A stretch of 64,000 nucleotides of DNA, taken from NCBI GenBank assembly GCA_045565995.1, contig JBJLEF010000001.1, positions 1,860,001-1,924,000 on the forward strand, given 5' to 3'. Positions 37,701 to 46,398 of this stretch are shown here, piece by piece; position 1 is the first letter of the stretch, and each line of letters begins with the position of its first letter. The translations under genes and the position numbers were made by a program. The DNA is from UBA721 sp002705165. Lineage in GTDB: Bacteria > Planctomycetota > Planctomycetia > Pirellulales > Pirellulaceae. The notes beneath the pieces are model-generated. The model was not told the origin of the DNA, searched no databases, and saw nothing but the letters and a program-made list of their open reading frames with translations.

Positions 37701-40700
37701 CGGAAGAAGTTGGTGATGGCGCCAAAGCGACGATGCAATTGTTGCTCGCTGAAAACTACTTTAAGGCTCGCAGATTTGATATCGCACGTAGCGAATATAC
37801 GACGGTCGTTAATCGTTACCCTGAATCTGAACAGGCCCTGGAAGCTCAGTTTGGTATTGGCGAATCGTTTATGGAGCAAAAAGTCTTTGATCAGGCTCAG
37901 CAAGTCTTCGATAAACTGGCGAATAGTAATGAAACATTGATTGTGGTACGGGCAGAATTCCTACGGGGTGTTCTCTCATTTCGGCGAGGCGATCGTGATG
38001 AGGCACGAGATATCTTCCGGAGCGTGTTGGAGAGAGTTCCTAATGTGGAGCTTGCTAACCAAACGCTATACAACCTCGCGGAAATTTATCGCGTGGAAGA
38101 ACGCTACATCGATCAGCTGAATTTGTTGCGGACGATTGGACGTTTGGGGCGACAAAGTAAAAGTCGTCACAACCCTGGAACTGCGTTGTCAATCGTCGTT
38201 CATGATAGCGATCTGGGAATTAGTCGTGGTCACAACCGGATTCCAGTCACTGTTACAACGACGGGTGGTGACAGTGAGATGGTTTACTTGATTTCCACCG
38301 GGGCAGGGAAAGGACTTTTTCGGGGAGATCTGGAAACAGTTCTGGGGGATGTCACTGCAGACGACGGTTACCTGCAACTTACCGGAAACGATGTGATTCG
38401 CTGTGACTATCCGGAAGAATTTCGTGCAGAATTTAAGAGCGTTCCTCTTTCTGATGTGGATATTCGAATTGCATCCAATGCAGACTTTGAAATTGCCAGT
38501 AGCATCGATGGTGAAAATGAAGAAACCACCTTCAGCGATGAATTGATTGCGCAGCAGGAAGGGGCGGGTGACGAGCGTTTAAGTCAGTCTCGTCCTTCGA
38601 ATCAAGTAAAGCCCGGTAATCCTTTATATATTCAGGTCGAAGACCCTGATCGTGACCTGTCAGGTGAAATCGATAATCTGGTCGTGAAACTCGTCACAGA
38701 CAGTGGAGATGCAGTTCAGGTTGAGATCCGAGAAACCTCTCCACATTCGGGTATGTTTGAAGGCACGGTGGATACAAGCGAACTTCCTGCCGGAGCCCTG
38801 GCGACTGATTCTGCGATTGATCATAGTCCGCTGATGGCAATTGATAAAGATCCAAAGACATTCTGGCTTAGCCAACCAGACGGAGCGGCTCCTAAAGACC
38901 TAACCGTCGATATGAAAGATCTGTATGGCATCTCCCGAGTAAATGTCGGGTCGCCAAGTTCAGATAATAATCATCCTGTTCGCATGGATTTGCTTGGTAG
39001 CTACGATGGTGAATTTTGGTTCCGGCTTTCGAGCTTCCCACGTCGTAATCAGGTGGGAGAATTGATCGACACGATTTCCGAAGTGCAGCAGTTAGTTGTA
39101 ATGGGAGATCACCGGAGCTATCGCGAGTGGAGTCAAGTGTTGGCATTAGCAGCTAACAAGTCAGATGAGTTTACACCGGTTGAAAATGAATTAGTTATTC
39201 AGGAAGAAATTGGTGAAGACGAAAAAGCGGCGGCACGAAGCGTCCTCTGGTCCGGTCTCTTCAATATGGATCGCAGCGCCGCAGTTCGCTTCCGCATTCA
39301 GGGGAATACCACAGCAGTTTCTGTCGATGGGATTCTTGAATTGCCAGTGGCCGCAGGTACTCGGACGGTTGACGTTTGGCTGGAAAAGGGGAGGCATGAG
39401 ATTCAGGCGTTTAGTGCGTTTGTGAATCAAGAACAAGGGGCAAAGCTCGAATACGCCATTGCTAGTGTGGATACTCAGCAGGTGCTGTTGCAGCCAATGC
39501 GAACGGAACAGTTTATTAAAGCGGTCAACGATGTTGAATTAATCCAAACTCCTGAGGTCTTCAAACGATTTGAGGTTGCGACGGCTCAAATTTCCAAGAC
39601 GACGGAGACATTTGCGGTTGTCGAAAAAGCGGAATTGATGGTGACGCAAAACTGGAATGCACTGGAAGACACTTTGAGTATTAGCCTCGATGGCACGCAG
39701 GCAGGTGTTTATGAATTGTGGCTGGACTACAGTCGCAGTGGATCCGGAGCCCAGATTCAATTGACGCTTGATAATCAGGTGCTGGATCATTCGCTGGTCA
39801 ATACAGGATCTTATGACAATTACCAATCGGTCTTTATCGGCCACGTCATGATCGAAGCTTCCGGTAAGAAACAACTCTTGTTCACTCCGGTCACAGTGAC
39901 TTCGAATCTAATGGAGTTGAAAGGTGTGGAGTTGCGACCGATTGATCGTGACGCTGTTGTGAAAAATGGTGATAGTTGGGAATTCAGATTTCCGGAACGT
40001 GAAATCCGATATACGAAGGTCGTAGTGAATGAATATGTGGGTGATGCAGTTGCTATTAGTCAGATCGAAGTTGGAAACGCTGACAACGGTGAAACTCAGA
40101 TTCCTACAGATTCGGACATTCTCTCACTAGCATCCAATGATGTTCTGGAGATTGCTGCAGGTGACCGAGTGGTCGCGACATATACGGATGAATACACCTT
40201 GAATGAGCTGAATACGGCACAGTTATTGACCCGTGAATTGACTGCCACCTATCACAATGGTGAAGTAAATGCAATTTCATATAGTCTTTCCGCTTCCGGA
40301 GCTGGAGGAGTCAACGCTCAACGCAAAGAACTCATGCGGGTGGATCCTGGTGAACGCATTGTTGTGGAAGTGGTTGATTACGATGAGGACCGTTCAAATG
40401 ATATCGACACGATTACGGTGGATGTTGTGGTCAATGATGGTGATCCGATTCAATTAGACGCAACAGAGACCGGACCTAATACCGGTATTTTTACACGGGA
40501 AATTGATACGACGTCGACCGATGCTGAAGGTAAGCTCACGGTAAAGAACGGTGATGTTGTTTATCTCCGTTACCTCGATAGCCAGAACACATTTCCAGGA
40601 CATACCGTACCACGAGAAAGAATGGTTTTTGTGAATGAGCCGACCGATGCTCGCGTTCGGATTATTCCTTCCCTTGCGCAACGTACCTCGTCAACGACGC

Positions 40701-42415
40701 CGGCATCTGTTCAGTATCTGCCAGAATCCGAAAACCAAGATTCGGCAGCAGTTGCGTTTGATGCTCCACTCCTTGTGGAAGTCATTGACCCGGATATGGC
40801 CAAAGATACGGGAAGTACGGTCACCGTCGCTTTGGTGACAACAGGGGGTTCTGTTGTGTTTGTGGATTGTGTGATTAGTAATGTCCATTCAAACCTTCCC
40901 CAAAGCGTGACGGACAATGAAGCGTTAGTGGCGGGGCGATTTGTAGGTCAGGTCATCATGCAGCTTGGAGGGAAAGAAAGTCCTAATATCATTCCGTTAA
41001 CCTCAGAAATGCCACGTGGGCTGATTGGACGAGTTCACGAGGGGAAAGAAGAAATGGAATTACTACCAGGCTTGGTGGCAATGGTTCTAAACCTGACTGG
41101 TGAAGATGTGATCAGCATGAGGTATAAGGACGAGATTACCACAAATGGTGAGTCTCCGGTTCTCCAGTATGACGGAAGACTTGTCTCAACCGGGAATCTG
41201 CAGATCACCGACCGTGAATATGAAGAAGATGTTCAGTTGTTGCATGTTGGAGAGAAGATTTTTCTGAAAGTTAATGATCCTGATCAGGATGTGTCGGACG
41301 AGCGAGATAGTATCTTGGTTACTGTCACTACGGAACTTGGGGAAGCAGAAACCGTATCGTTGTTCGAAACGACGGTTCACAGTGGGGAATTTACCGGTGC
41401 CTTTGATCTGGAAGCGACAGAGAAACCAACAGTCAATAACATCACACCTGAGGCTTCTCAAATCGAGACCTATTTTGGTGATCAGGTTACGGTAGCCTAT
41501 ACCGATGGGAAGTCTGCTGAATCCACAGAGGCGTTGGAATTGACTCAGTCCCTGCCTGTCGTTGTGGGTACAGACGGTTTAGTAATCGCGTTTTCTAAGG
41601 CATTTGAGAATGAAGAGTTAGCCGTGGAAACGAAATTTCGAATCGCTGAAAGCTACTTTGAGTTGTTCAAAAGTCACAAAGAGCTTGGGCGTGATGAAGA
41701 ACAAACTATCGATCTTGAGGCAGGTCGTCGGATTCTTCAGGAAGTGATGGAAGACTATCCGGATCCAAAATACGTTCCACGTATTTCCTACCTGTTGGGC
41801 CAGTTCTCTCAGGAACTTGAACAGTGGTCTCAAGCGATCTCCGCTTATGAAGTCATTTTGCAACAGTACGGTGATCATACACTGGCTCCGGATGCCCAGT
41901 ATAAACTGGCCCAGTGTTTAGAGTACTCCGGTGACTTTGATGAAGCATTAGAGGCCTATGTTACGTTGGCGGCGACCTATCCAAAGAGCCCGCTGATTGC
42001 CAGTGTGATGATTCGAATTTCTGATCACTTCTATAAATCAGAACAGTTTGAGATTGCTGCCCAGGTTGGAGAGAAGTTCCTTGAGAAATTTGAGGGCCAT
42101 GAACATGCACAGCGCATGGCGTTCAGAATTGGGCAGGCATTTTACAAGAGTGAGGATTACCAGGAAGCAGGGGACTCATTTGATCGTTTTATGAAGCTTT
42201 TCCCTGAAGATGAACTTAGCGCGGATGCGTTGTTCTGGAGTGGTGAAGCCTATCGTATGGCTAATAACAATCAGTTAGCTTTCCGTAGATACAATCGTTG
42301 TCGATGGGATTTCCCAGCAAGTGAGGCGGCAAAGTTTGCTCGAGGCCGTTTGGCATTGCCGGAAATGCTGAATCAGTTCGAAGCTGAAGCCAATAGTATT
42401 GATAATGACAATTAA
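34724..42415 (+). CDS. Giant exported TPR/beta-module protein
   Basis: About 2,563 residues. The signal peptide is in residues 1-38 (FLILAVVMTTSISIVGSVYG). N-terminal helical repeats (TPR) run to about residue 1140. Then come beta modules: VHDSDLGISRGHN (~1155), YIQVEDPDRDLSGEIDNLVV (~1300), a discoidin-like segment (AIDKDPKTFWLSQPDG to SYDGEFWFRLSSF, ~1370-1430), carbohydrate-binding-like domains (~1500-1740), VVEVVDYDEDRSNDIDTITV (~1880), VEVIDPDMAKDTGSTVTVAL (~2015) and FLKVNDPDQDVSDERDSILV (~2178). The modules share a D-x-D-x-D loop, an ET-x(3)-SG-x-F step and a closing GDQVTVAYTDG. The C-terminal ~280 residues are TPRs. Probably periplasmic, perhaps a scaffold reaching ligands or the outer envelope. 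ATG 34724 is chosen over 34685 for the signal peptide. Confidence 0.85.
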   Translation: MNMQLNNTCFRLALRPFLILAVVMTTSISIVGSVYGQAEEDPVAETSAINQRLSQLESELGKYKDSAPEAANLMLQLVDEYYRHGRGLGLVRICQRFTQVHFNHPKHREMMLKLIDGQQVLSRNNELIVACRQHLELYGASGEAAAIEIRLADALEQTTDREGAAKAAEVVWKRYGNSVIGKKYVERAVYIYQSLPGNELQTQAAVLSEEAMEKIPAKDFARAMGLNAVYLYSRLSQRVESNRVINRMFQRGLAGDSVQQRASYLQMASNYEQLQQYTNAASMYQRARQIRDDADTFYKQAMVVYSSKTNPGQTEGLLNQFKQKYPADERKWILQQYVAFQYYGAMNNAKALQLIRDGLQGDAVTHNAGAVFVTLNGSEPAKLQDTERVIRDAINKSKNPASRAKLYRILAFGIYQGEAFNQNRALQLCREFLSRYPDGGGDTTYMIDYLFKNSVDDNSFRNDVRMVLASRKKFLQHSGLVSYPAAWVQANRSHKDYKARSQILKQELATADNDPLVKLWAQSGGNTKNAAAIRQQLLESGHFNAMNNDMAVRKLTEQTSYYRSYAPTADRGLGNKYYALWIRRFPNDLKVAADYLYMATTYGTPEDCRSALQHMLRKDPQNATSDTFNRMLTCAARNEDANLGRQAYNWVRREEQQHGVQASSLTAMGDILTELKLADLAKERYQTGASLPVLTSDGKQCIDRLAALEEDPAKRQQVYEAALRKVSDQFGSLMHSIISLRLAPEEGKTIDWNAVLTLLEQTRDRDLDRPFTSCGLDVNTCVGYLSTLRGSENLEPAQIRQYMERFVKLDLPLVSSVAQLLILNDDEVVKPEQMAILLMYQKATYNCGETSQGFDQLTQFAKSAAANQQHVEATTIGTGILANFASVDEARRKAVRDLVSRSYTQIGEVGLTIDEDSPIAPLLQAALYLRLGDQELAFDLYSENVDLFSEHRELMPVDLVEFVVERLIAAGGDENFDYVEDLVRTWLVKNSESEEVGDGAKATMQLLLAENYFKARRFDIARSEYTTVVNRYPESEQALEAQFGIGESFMEQKVFDQAQQVFDKLANSNETLIVVRAEFLRGVLSFRRGDRDEARDIFRSVLERVPNVELANQTLYNLAEIYRVEERYIDQLNLLRTIGRLGRQSKSRHNPGTALSIVVHDSDLGISRGHNRIPVTVTTTGGDSEMVYLISTGAGKGLFRGDLETVLGDVTADDGYLQLTGNDVIRCDYPEEFRAEFKSVPLSDVDIRIASNADFEIASSIDGENEETTFSDELIAQQEGAGDERLSQSRPSNQVKPGNPLYIQVEDPDRDLSGEIDNLVVKLVTDSGDAVQVEIRETSPHSGMFEGTVDTSELPAGALATDSAIDHSPLMAIDKDPKTFWLSQPDGAAPKDLTVDMKDLYGISRVNVGSPSSDNNHPVRMDLLGSYDGEFWFRLSSFPRRNQVGELIDTISEVQQLVVMGDHRSYREWSQVLALAANKSDEFTPVENELVIQEEIGEDEKAAARSVLWSGLFNMDRSAAVRFRIQGNTTAVSVDGILELPVAAGTRTVDVWLEKGRHEIQAFSAFVNQEQGAKLEYAIASVDTQQVLLQPMRTEQFIKAVNDVELIQTPEVFKRFEVATAQISKTTETFAVVEKAELMVTQNWNALEDTLSISLDGTQAGVYELWLDYSRSGSGAQIQLTLDNQVLDHSLVNTGSYDNYQSVFIGHVMIEASGKKQLLFTPVTVTSNLMELKGVELRPIDRDAVVKNGDSWEFRFPEREIRYTKVVVNEYVGDAVAISQIEVGNADNGETQIPTDSDILSLASNDVLEIAAGDRVVATYTDEYTLNELNTAQLLTRELTATYHNGEVNAISYSLSASGAGGVNAQRKELMRVDPGERIVVEVVDYDEDRSNDIDTITVDVVVNDGDPIQLDATETGPNTGIFTREIDTTSTDAEGKLTVKNGDVVYLRYLDSQNTFPGHTVPRERMVFVNEPTDARVRIIPSLAQRTSSTTPASVQYLPESENQDSAAVAFDAPLLVEVIDPDMAKDTGSTVTVALVTTGGSVVFVDCVISNVHSNLPQSVTDNEALVAGRFVGQVIMQLGGKESPNIIPLTSEMPRGLIGRVHEGKEEMELLPGLVAMVLNLTGEDVISMRYKDEITTNGESPVLQYDGRLVSTGNLQITDREYEEDVQLLHVGEKIFLKVNDPDQDVSDERDSILVTVTTELGEAETVSLFETTVHSGEFTGAFDLEATEKPTVNNITPEASQIETYFGDQVTVAYTDGKSAESTEALELTQSLPVVVGTDGLVIAFSKAFENEELAVETKFRIAESYFELFKSHKELGRDEEQTIDLEAGRRILQEVMEDYPDPKYVPRISYLLGQFSQELEQWSQAISAYEVILQQYGDHTLAPDAQYKLAQCLEYSGDFDEALEAYVTLAATYPKSPLIASVMIRISDHFYKSEQFEIAAQVGEKFLEKFEGHEHAQRMAFRIGQAFYKSEDYQEAGDSFDRFMKLFPEDELSADALFWSGEAYRMANNNQLAFRRYNRCRWDFPASEAAKFARGRLALPEMLNQFEAEANSIDNDN

Positions 42416-42509
42416 TGTTTCAAGCTTACGCTCGCATTTTGAGACGGAAGACGATAACACAGCCACATAAAGACAACCCTAGAAAAAAACCAAGAGAGTA
42501 GGCGAAATA

Positions 42510-43553
42510 ATGACTCGAAGATCGACATATAGTGTCAGTTTTCAGCGTTTGATAATTCTGGCATGTGGCTTCATCGCCTGGCCGGTGGTTGGAATAGCTC
42601 AGGATGACATCTTGGGCGAATTAATCAGCGACCAGGAAACTCAAACCACTCAAACCGATGATGACAATCAGCCTAGCGAGCAAGAAGTGGTAGAGCAGGC
42701 TGCCACCGTGGCGCCGGAAGCTGGGACTGGTTCAGAAGTTGCAGCGGGAGCTGAAGTGAATCAGGAGCTTGCTACAGATGAGTCAGCAGGTGATGCGGGC
42801 GAAGCGGATACTGGCCAGGGCGAGGTAGTCGTTCCTGACAGTGAAGAGCCGGGTGCCGTTGAGGAGTTTCTTAACTCTGGCGCTTTAGGTTTGTTGCTCA
42901 ATGGTGGAGCATTCATGTGGCCTATTTTGTTGATGGGGATTTTGGCTGTGGGTGTCATCATTGAACGTTATCGAACTTTGAAAATGCTCAACGCAGACGA
43001 CCAGCAGGTGCGTGAGCAGGTACAACAATTACTCTTCGATGAGAAGATTGAAGACGCTTTGGAACTTTGCGATACGCAACACGGGCCGGTGCCGGCAGTC
43101 TTGTCCGCTGGATTAAGAAAATACTATGTTTTGCGAAAGTTAGATTACGATGTTGCTCGAACAGAGGAGCAGGTTGTTAAAGCGATGGACGACTACAGTG
43201 TACATATTGTGGCCGGTCTTGAACGTCATTTACCGGTCTTGGCTACGGTTTCCAGTGCAGCTCCGATGCTGGGATTTCTTGGGACCGTTCAGGGGATGAT
43301 TGTGGCTTTTCAGCAGATCGTGGACCAAATGGGAGAGACCAATATTGTAGAAGCAGCCGCCAGCGGTATTCAGGTGTCATTGTTGACAACCTGCTTCGGG
43401 CTAATTGTTGGTATTCCGGCATTTGTTGCATTTAACTATTTCACAAGCGTTATCAATCGATTCGTATTGCAGGTTGAACAATCAGCAACCGAACTCATCG
43501 AGAATGTTTCGATTCAGTTAGCCGCTGCCGGAATGGATGATAAAAGTGAGTAA
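42510..43553 (+). CDS. exbB: ExbB/TolQ/MotA-family proton channel protein
   Basis: 347 residues. A signal-like first helix (LIILACGFIAWPVVGIAQ) and an acidic Q/E-rich segment of ~100 residues precede the ExbB core. The core has three membrane helices: about 130-150 (MWPILLMGILAVGVIIERY), 240-262 (LATVSSAAPMLGFLGTVQGM) and 290-310 (LLTTCFGLIVGIPAFVAFNY). The GFLGTVQGM and conserved Thr/Pro positions are the family signature. ExbB pentamers with ExbD use ion flow to drive work across the envelope. It lies 94 bases after the giant TPR gene and six bases before the first exbD. The long N-terminal extension is outside the core family. Confidence 0.92.
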   Translation: MTRRSTYSVSFQRLIILACGFIAWPVVGIAQDDILGELISDQETQTTQTDDDNQPSEQEVVEQAATVAPEAGTGSEVAAGAEVNQELATDESAGDAGEADTGQGEVVVPDSEEPGAVEEFLNSGALGLLLNGGAFMWPILLMGILAVGVIIERYRTLKMLNADDQQVREQVQQLLFDEKIEDALELCDTQHGPVPAVLSAGLRKYYVLRKLDYDVARTEEQVVKAMDDYSVHIVAGLERHLPVLATVSSAAPMLGFLGTVQGMIVAFQQIVDQMGETNIVEAAASGIQVSLLTTCFGLIVGIPAFVAFNYFTSVINRFVLQVEQSATELIENVSIQLAAAGMDDKSE

Positions 43554-43559
43554 GCTCTG

Positions 43560-43985
43560 GTGAGAGAACGACGTCGTAGAAAGTTGATGGTAGAACCTCC
43601 GTCGAGTGCAACAGGTGACATCGCGTTTAACCTGATTGTGTTCTTTCTCGTATGCGCGTCAGTACAACCGGACAGCGGACGTCAACAAACCCTGCCTCGA
43701 AGTGAACAGGAGACACAGGAACAGTCTGAGAATATTGAAGTGCAACTGGGACGAAATACAGTCATGCTCAATGGTAATATCCTTCGTCAACAGGATTTTG
43801 ATGCTGTATTGAAACGGGCGTTGAACGGGAAGACTCGACAGGAAGATCGCGTCGTGATTGTAAAGAGTAAAGCTGATACACCTTACTACCACTGGGTAGT
43901 GGTCACCGAGATGATCGAATCGGCAGGGGGTATCGTGACGATTCAAACCGAAGAGGAGCAGCAGGTTATTGTGCCTGGTGGTTAG
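43560..43985 (+). CDS. exbD: ExbD/TolR-family protein, first copy
   Basis: 141 residues: short basic N-terminus, one membrane helix (GDIAFNLIVFFLVCASVQ) and a periplasmic domain (ENIEVQLGRNTVMLNGNILR to GGIVTIQTEEEQQ). The essential aspartate of the helix is present (D20 in ATGDIAFN). The start read here is GTG at 43560; ATG 43587 is possible but would remove the basic arm (RERRRRK). With ExbB it should form the ion-driven stator unit. Confidence 0.9.
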   Translation: MRERRRRKLMVEPPSSATGDIAFNLIVFFLVCASVQPDSGRQQTLPRSEQETQEQSENIEVQLGRNTVMLNGNILRQQDFDAVLKRALNGKTRQEDRVVIVKSKADTPYYHWVVVTEMIESAGGIVTIQTEEEQQVIVPGG

Positions 43986-44000
43986 GAGAGGAATCGACAT

Positions 44001-44405
44001 ATGAAGATTAAACGCAGGACATCACAAGCAGACGTGCCAAGTATGGCGATGGGAGACATCGCTTTTAATCTGCTGATTTTCTTTGTGATCTTAGCTCGGG
44101 CACAGGATGACAGTCATTTGCAATGGCAGCCGGCATCCGCGGAAGAAATCAACGCCTCCGGAACAGCGAAAGTTGCGGTGCTGATTGATAACGAAAATAA
44201 GTATTACGTCAATGGACAACAGGTCGGCGCATCGCAAATTGCCGAGGAAGTCGATGCGCTGCTGGGCAACACTCCGGCAGGTGAACGAATTGTTCTCTTT
44301 AAAGTTCATCGTGAAGCACAAGCGTTGTACTTTGAACCGGCCATTGAAGCGATTAGTGAAGTAGGTGGAGATATTGTTCATGTACTGGAACAAAAACAGG
44401 AGTAA
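44001..44405 (+). CDS. exbD: ExbD/TolR-family protein, second copy
   Basis: 134 residues, same topology as the preceding copy: basic start (MKIKRRT), helix with conserved D19 (MGDIAFNLLIFFVILARAQ) and periplasmic domain ending HVLEQKQE. It shares GDIAFNL with the first copy but the rest has diverged, so the two probably assemble as a heterodimer, as TolR-like pairs do in Myxococcus AglQ/AglS. An AGGAGAGGA-rich stretch lies just before the ATG. Confidence 0.9.
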   Translation: MKIKRRTSQADVPSMAMGDIAFNLLIFFVILARAQDDSHLQWQPASAEEINASGTAKVAVLIDNENKYYVNGQQVGASQIAEEVDALLGNTPAGERIVLFKVHREAQALYFEPAIEAISEVGGDIVHVLEQKQE

Positions 44406-44411
44406 GTAAGT

Positions 44412-44879
44412 ATGAGCGATCAACAAGAACAACAGCCAGGTGGAATTCTGGGAGATGTCCAAAGTGTGAAGCGGAATGGTGCGGCATCTTTAACAGAGTT
44501 GCGGGAATTTATCGGTGCGTTGAAAGGTCGTAAACCTCAGGACGTGATGGGGGAAATGGCAAGTAATGGTCTGGTGCAGGGCATCATCCTGTCGTCTATC
44601 GGATTCGTTGTAGTCTTGCTTGTTTTCACAGCATTTCCGTTCTTCCTGGCGGAAGACGAGCCCCTAGTGCAGACAGAACCAACTCCGACTGCTTCACCAG
44701 TCCAGCCAGTAGAGCAGCCTCCCGCGGTTCAGAATGCCAATGAAGAAAAACCACTAGAAGGTGGTCCTACGGGAGATGCAGTACTTGATAATCTGGGGAT
44801 TGGAGAAACGAAAGATGCTAATCCGGATGCCAATCCTCTAGGAGATAAATTTGATGACCTGCTAGAGGGCGTGAAGTAA
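44412..44879 (+). CDS. TonB-shaped single-helix membrane protein
   Basis: 155 residues: a cytoplasmic N-terminus of ~52 residues, one membrane helix (IILSSIGFVVVLLVFTAFPF), then a Pro/Gln/Glu-rich extracytoplasmic tail (PTPTASPVQPVEQPPAVQ) and an acidic C-terminus (PLGDKFDDLLEGVK). The topology mimics TonB or TolA, yet I see no TonB C-terminal domain, and no family is recognised. Its place six bases after the second exbD makes a role as energy-coupling or linker subunit plausible (inference). Confidence 0.75.
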   Translation: MSDQQEQQPGGILGDVQSVKRNGAASLTELREFIGALKGRKPQDVMGEMASNGLVQGIILSSIGFVVVLLVFTAFPFFLAEDEPLVQTEPTPTASPVQPVEQPPAVQNANEEKPLEGGPTGDAVLDNLGIGETKDANPDANPLGDKFDDLLEGVK

Positions 44880-44910
44880 CTGAGAGGTATTTGGGTTTAA
44901 GCTCAGAGAA

Positions 44911-46398
44911 GTGAGTGAAATGAAAGCGATGTTTAAAACGCGATCAGGGCAGATTGTCGGCGCCGTTGCGCTCGTCTGGCACTTTGCGTTGGTCGACTGG
45001 CTTTGGACTCATCTGCTGGCGGAATCGCTTCTTCCTGTAATTTTTCTGGCCGTTTCACTTTTGTGCTTAAGTGGCCTCTATAAACAGTACAAACAGCGTG
45101 CAGAAAACCAGGTTCAATTTTGGGCCGTGTTTTCACTTTGCATACCTGTTGGATGGCATGCCGGCATCTTCTTCAGTGAATGGATGGGACTGGAAATGTT
45201 CCGGGCGTATTTCGCGCGCGGTGGTCTGGCTTTGTTTTTTATAGTCGGATTGGTCTGGGTGATCTGGGGCGTTGAGAAATATGCCCAGCGAATAGAGACG
45301 GCCAGACGAGAGGAATTTAATCTCGAGAATGTTCTGCAACGCAAAAGGGCCAGTCGTCAGGATAGCGGTCGAAAAATTTGGAATCCTCTTGACCCTCATG
45401 CATGGTACTACGGCAACAAATCACCTCGGCTCAATCAGTCCTTAAATGGTTTTGTCAGTTACACGGTATTGTTTTGTCTGATTTGTATGATCCTCAGTCA
45501 GTTTCAGGGATGTACTCAGTACTATGATCTGCCGGCCGGTGGCGGTGAAAATCAGGCAGTTCAGCAAGTTGTCAAAGTGCAGAAAATTATTCGAAAGAAG
45601 TTTATTCTTAATCCCTATAGTGCCATCAATTACAACACGCCTGAATTGGATGACGTAAAGCTGGAATTGAACGAAGTGACAGCTCATCGATATACCAAAA
45701 TGGGGTTTGGTGAAGGTGAAGGCGCGGGATTTGCCGGCGGCACGAGTAGCGGTGTTGTTGGTTTCGTGCGACTAGAATATCCCGGAGGAGATTGGAATCA
45801 GGACTTTGGTATCGGTGGCGATATGAATATGTTGCTGAAGTATGCCGAGCTTACCGGTCAGAAGATTGATAAGAAAACGAAAGCTTATTCAGCGGCACAG
45901 TTAAAGACGTTTGATGGCGTGCGTTGTCCCCCCCTGCTGTATGTAACCGGACAACGAAATATTTCGCTCGGCAATAATGACGTGAAGATATTGCAGGAGT
46001 ACCTCAACGATAAGCATGGAATGATTTTTGGAGATAATGGTGGAAGTCGCCATTTCCATAATCAGTTTTTATCCATGATGCAGCGGATTCTTCCGGAGGT
46101 ACGTCCCGTTCGTATTCCTACGGATGATCCTATTCACACTCGTCCTTATCAAATCAATCGTATCCCTTATGTAGCTCCCCACGGAGGTGAGGAAGCATTG
46201 GGGTGGTTTAAAGACGGTCGTTGGGTTGCTTATTATCATCCGGGCGATATTGGAGATGCCTGGTCTGATGGACATGCTGGAGTGTCACAGGAAATCTGGT
46301 CCAATTGCTATCGTTTGGGTGTGAATATCATGAGCTATGCACATATCGAGCATGCTAAGTGGCGATTAGCTCAAAAACAATCTGGTGGAGATGAATAA
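44911..46398 (+). CDS. Membrane-anchored DUF4159 protein
   Basis: 495 residues. Four hydrophobic segments lie in the first ~205 residues (IVGAVALVWHFALVDWLW, FWAVFSLCIPVGWHAGIFF, LALFFIVGLVWVIWGVEKY, YTVLFCLICMILSQFQGC). The soluble DUF4159 domain follows: VRLEYPGGDWNQDFGIGGDM, LLYVTGQRNISLGNNDVKIL, GMIFGDNGGSRHFHNQFLSM, then YHPGDIGDAWSDGHAGVS. DUF4159 has a gatase-like look (related to the domain in Bat/aerotolerance-type clusters); its biochemical role is unknown. The start could be GTG 44911 or ATG 44920. Its stop overlaps the next start (TAATG). Confidence 0.85.
   Translation: MSEMKAMFKTRSGQIVGAVALVWHFALVDWLWTHLLAESLLPVIFLAVSLLCLSGLYKQYKQRAENQVQFWAVFSLCIPVGWHAGIFFSEWMGLEMFRAYFARGGLALFFIVGLVWVIWGVEKYAQRIETARREEFNLENVLQRKRASRQDSGRKIWNPLDPHAWYYGNKSPRLNQSLNGFVSYTVLFCLICMILSQFQGCTQYYDLPAGGGENQAVQQVVKVQKIIRKKFILNPYSAINYNTPELDDVKLELNEVTAHRYTKMGFGEGEGAGFAGGTSSGVVGFVRLEYPGGDWNQDFGIGGDMNMLLKYAELTGQKIDKKTKAYSAAQLKTFDGVRCPPLLYVTGQRNISLGNNDVKILQEYLNDKHGMIFGDNGGSRHFHNQFLSMMQRILPEVRPVRIPTDDPIHTRPYQINRIPYVAPHGGEEALGWFKDGRWVAYYHPGDIGDAWSDGHAGVSQEIWSNCYRLGVNIMSYAHIEHAKWRLAQKQSGGDE

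Noticed and set aside
42510..44405. Reading exbB-exbD-exbD as a Tol-Pal locus
   Set aside because: No tolA, tolB, pal or ybgC is present; the partners are TPR and DUF4159 proteins.
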